A stretch of DNA of 6,091 nt, taken from Candidatus Gerdarchaeota archaeon. Lineage in GTDB: Archaea; Asgardarchaeota; Heimdallarchaeia; JABLTI01. This document shows positions 4,998 through 6,091 of the stretch, piece after piece. The stretch's first letter is position 1, and each line of letters begins with the position of its first letter. The position numbers were made by a program, and so were the translations under genes. Under the pieces are notes generated by a model that made no database searches, had not been told where the DNA came from, and saw only the letters and a list, made by a program, of their open reading frames with translations. The stretch is from positions 1 to 6,091 of the forward strand of contig JAEORM010000060.1 of the NCBI GenBank assembly GCA_016840905.1, read 5' to 3'.

Positions 4998-5660
4998 ATG
5001 AAACGTAGTTTGAAAATTACTTTAATTACAATTATCACAATAAGTGTTGTTTTTGGAGGATTTTTTGGAATTGCTAAACTACTAAATTATTTGAAATATC
5101 ATAAACCACCTGATATTGAACCTGAAGCTGATCCACCAGTACTTGAATTTATCTTTAACAATTTATCAGTAATAAGTAGAATTTGTGGGTATGGTTATAT
5201 TGGTTCTGATTTCCATAATGGAATAGATTTTATTATTAATGCATCTATTGTCAATATTATTGCTCCTTGCAATATGACTTGTATAGAAAAAATTCTTGTT
5301 TATTTAGAAAATGCTGATCATTGGGCCGTCAGGACAACCTATAGTATTAACAAAGATTACCAATTATTGGTTGGTTTTGAATCATTTGCTCGTAATGAAT
5401 CATTTGGTAATTATCAACTAGATTCAATTGTAGTTAATGTGAATCAAAACATAACCCAAGGTGAGCTCTTAGGTCAATTATTAATGCATGAACCATCTGC
5501 TCATATTCATTATGGTCTTTATAAAAAAATTGATGCTGTTTGCCCATATCAATATTTTAGTACTGACGCAAAAATAATCTTTGATTATCTTTGGGTTGAA
5601 TTAAGCAGTATAGGAATTCCTTGCAATGAAACATCCAATAACATACAATATTTACTGTAA
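4998..5660 (+). CDS. Membrane-anchored extracellular M23/LytM-like protein
   Basis: A 220-residue protein with a type II-like anchor: K2-R3, then a hydrophobic segment (about 5-26), a proline- and acid-rich linker (36-47), and an extracellular domain. The domain has the M23 metallopeptidase pattern: H-N-G-I-D (H73, D77, the H-x3-D zinc ligands), then I-x-A-P (87-90), then I-T-Q-G-E-L-L-G (152-159, like the usual V-x-x-G-x-x-I-G), and H-I-H-Y-G-L (H169, H171, the H-x-H motif). The second catalytic His normally in Y-x-H-L is not obvious in the matching stretch near 124-131, so activity is uncertain. Six N-x-S/T sequons (N55, N81, N92, N133, N151 and N-E-T near the C-terminus) fit a glycosylated surface protein. 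In bacteria M23 enzymes cut peptidoglycan; in an archaeon the substrate would be another protein or wall polymer, or the fold may only bind. The ATG is supported by an in-frame TAA at 4974. Confidence 0.75.
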   Translation: MKRSLKITLITIITISVVFGGFFGIAKLLNYLKYHKPPDIEPEADPPVLEFIFNNLSVISRICGYGYIGSDFHNGIDFIINASIVNIIAPCNMTCIEKILVYLENADHWAVRTTYSINKDYQLLVGFESFARNESFGNYQLDSIVVNVNQNITQGELLGQLLMHEPSAHIHYGLYKKIDAVCPYQYFSTDAKIIFDYLWVELSSIGIPCNETSNNIQYLL

Positions 5661-5680
5661 TAGACAAAAAGTAGGATTAA

Positions 5681-5730
5681 TTGAAAAAGAAAACGAATAA
5701 CTTATTTTTACTTTTCATTTTCCTTTTCAA
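5681..5730 (-). terminator. Imperfect inverted repeat between convergent genes, possible DUF202 terminator
   Basis: Arms 5681-5700 and 5711-5730 match at 16 of 20 positions. In the minus-strand transcript three of the four mismatches become G-U wobbles, leaving only one unpaired position. One arm is the end of the DUF202 coding sequence, and the loop contains its stop codon. T-rich sequence follows on the minus strand. It could also slow transcripts arriving from the M23-like gene. Confidence 0.45.
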
Positions 5731-6028
5731 CAGAGACTATTTCTCTATTTAATGAGCCTATTTGCTTTCTAAATTTAAAGAATCTAAATATTCCAAAAAT
5801 TAGAATAACAAATGCAACAACGATTAATATCCAGCCAATTACAATTATAGGAATGGAATCTAAATTCTCGAATAATTTTATGAGACCAAAACCTGTTGCT
5901 CCTGAGGCAAGAGCTGTTCTAATATATGACAATAGTGTTCTTTCATTAGCTAGAGCTGTTCTATCTGCTGCTAAATGATCCCGAATAATTAATTCTTTAG
6001 GGTCAACTTTATAGTATTTTTCTGGCAA
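5708..6028 (-). CDS. DUF202 (YidH-type) small membrane protein
   Basis: A 106-residue protein with the DUF202 signature R-D-H-L-A-A-D-R-T-A-L-A-N-E-R-T (16-31), followed by a conserved Y-I-R-T-A-L (35-40). A moderately hydrophobic segment (about 38-53) and a strong membrane helix (about 60-82) follow, then a charged C-terminal tail (85-106) that may be helical. The family's biochemical role is not established; the domain also occurs at the C-terminus of eukaryotic VTC polyphosphate polymerase subunits. The start is TTG at 6028, with AGGTG (6035-6039) 6 nt upstream and an in-frame TAA just before it at 6032-6034. It is convergent with the M23-like gene, 47 nt between stops. Confidence 0.88.
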   Translation of the reverse strand: MPEKYYKVDPKELIIRDHLAADRTALANERTLLSYIRTALASGATGFGLIKLFENLDSIPIIVIGWILIVVAFVILIFGIFRFFKFRKQIGSLNREIVSVEKENEK

Positions 6029-6034
6029 TAATTA

Positions 6035-6039
6035 CACCT
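6035..6039 (-). promoter_or_regulatory. Shine-Dalgarno site deciding the TTG start of the DUF202 gene
   Basis: AGGTG on the minus strand, 6 nt upstream of TTG 6028. With the in-frame stop at 6032-6034 it leaves TTG as the first usable start. Confidence 0.65.
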
Positions 6040-6046
6040 ATTTTTT

Positions 6047-6091
6047 TATAATATATTATCAATCTTTTTTAAATTAAAAATTTAATTAATA
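6047..6091 (-). promoter_or_regulatory. AT-rich promoter region of the DUF202 gene
   Basis: On the minus strand this contains TATATTATA (about 6049-6057) and, further upstream, TTTAATTTAAAAAAG (about 6067-6081). The second is at about the 45-nt distance seen for other TATA boxes here. Either could serve as the TATA box; the region is too AT-rich to decide. Confidence 0.35.

Overview
The window is an AT-rich stretch (by eye roughly one third G+C) of what is most likely an archaeal chromosome. The evidence is archaeal Shine-Dalgarno sites matching AGGTGAT, TATA boxes about 45 nt upstream of several starts, frequent TTG starts, and a fused Fae-Hps enzyme typical of archaea. An Asgard-type archaeon is a reasonable guess from the mix of bactofilin-like, M23-like and DUF202 genes, but the sequence alone does not prove a lineage.

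Layout. Positions 1-1129 (minus, running off the left edge) and 1297-2469 (minus) are two tandem paralogues of a bactofilin-like, polymer-forming beta-solenoid protein. Each has 12 turns of about 17 residues in the same register, but the turn signature differs: V-G-G-S/T in the first, S-S-G-T or S-A-G-F in the second. Each gene has its own TATA box. At identical spacing upstream of both boxes begins a shared set of TCACAA-n-TTGTGA palindromic sites, so the pair looks co-regulated. A hairpin plus T-run terminator separates them. Next comes a membrane-anchored glycerophosphodiester phosphodiesterase (2597-3523, minus).

A 132-bp divergent spacer with two overlapping palindromes leads to fae-hps (3656-4894, plus), which links formaldehyde capture on tetrahydromethanopterin to ribulose-monophosphate pentose synthesis, and it ends in a clear terminator. 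Then come a membrane-anchored extracellular protein with the zinc-ligand pattern of M23/LytM peptidases (4998-5660, plus) and a convergent DUF202 membrane protein (5708-6028, minus). These two are separated by an imperfect inverted repeat that reaches into the DUF202 coding end.

The genes do not form one operon. The common theme is cell structure and envelope (cytoskeletal solenoids, phosphodiester lipase, M23-like protein, small membrane protein), with one central-carbon enzyme in the middle. Bactofilins and M23 proteins are known functional partners in bacteria, so their proximity here is suggestive only.
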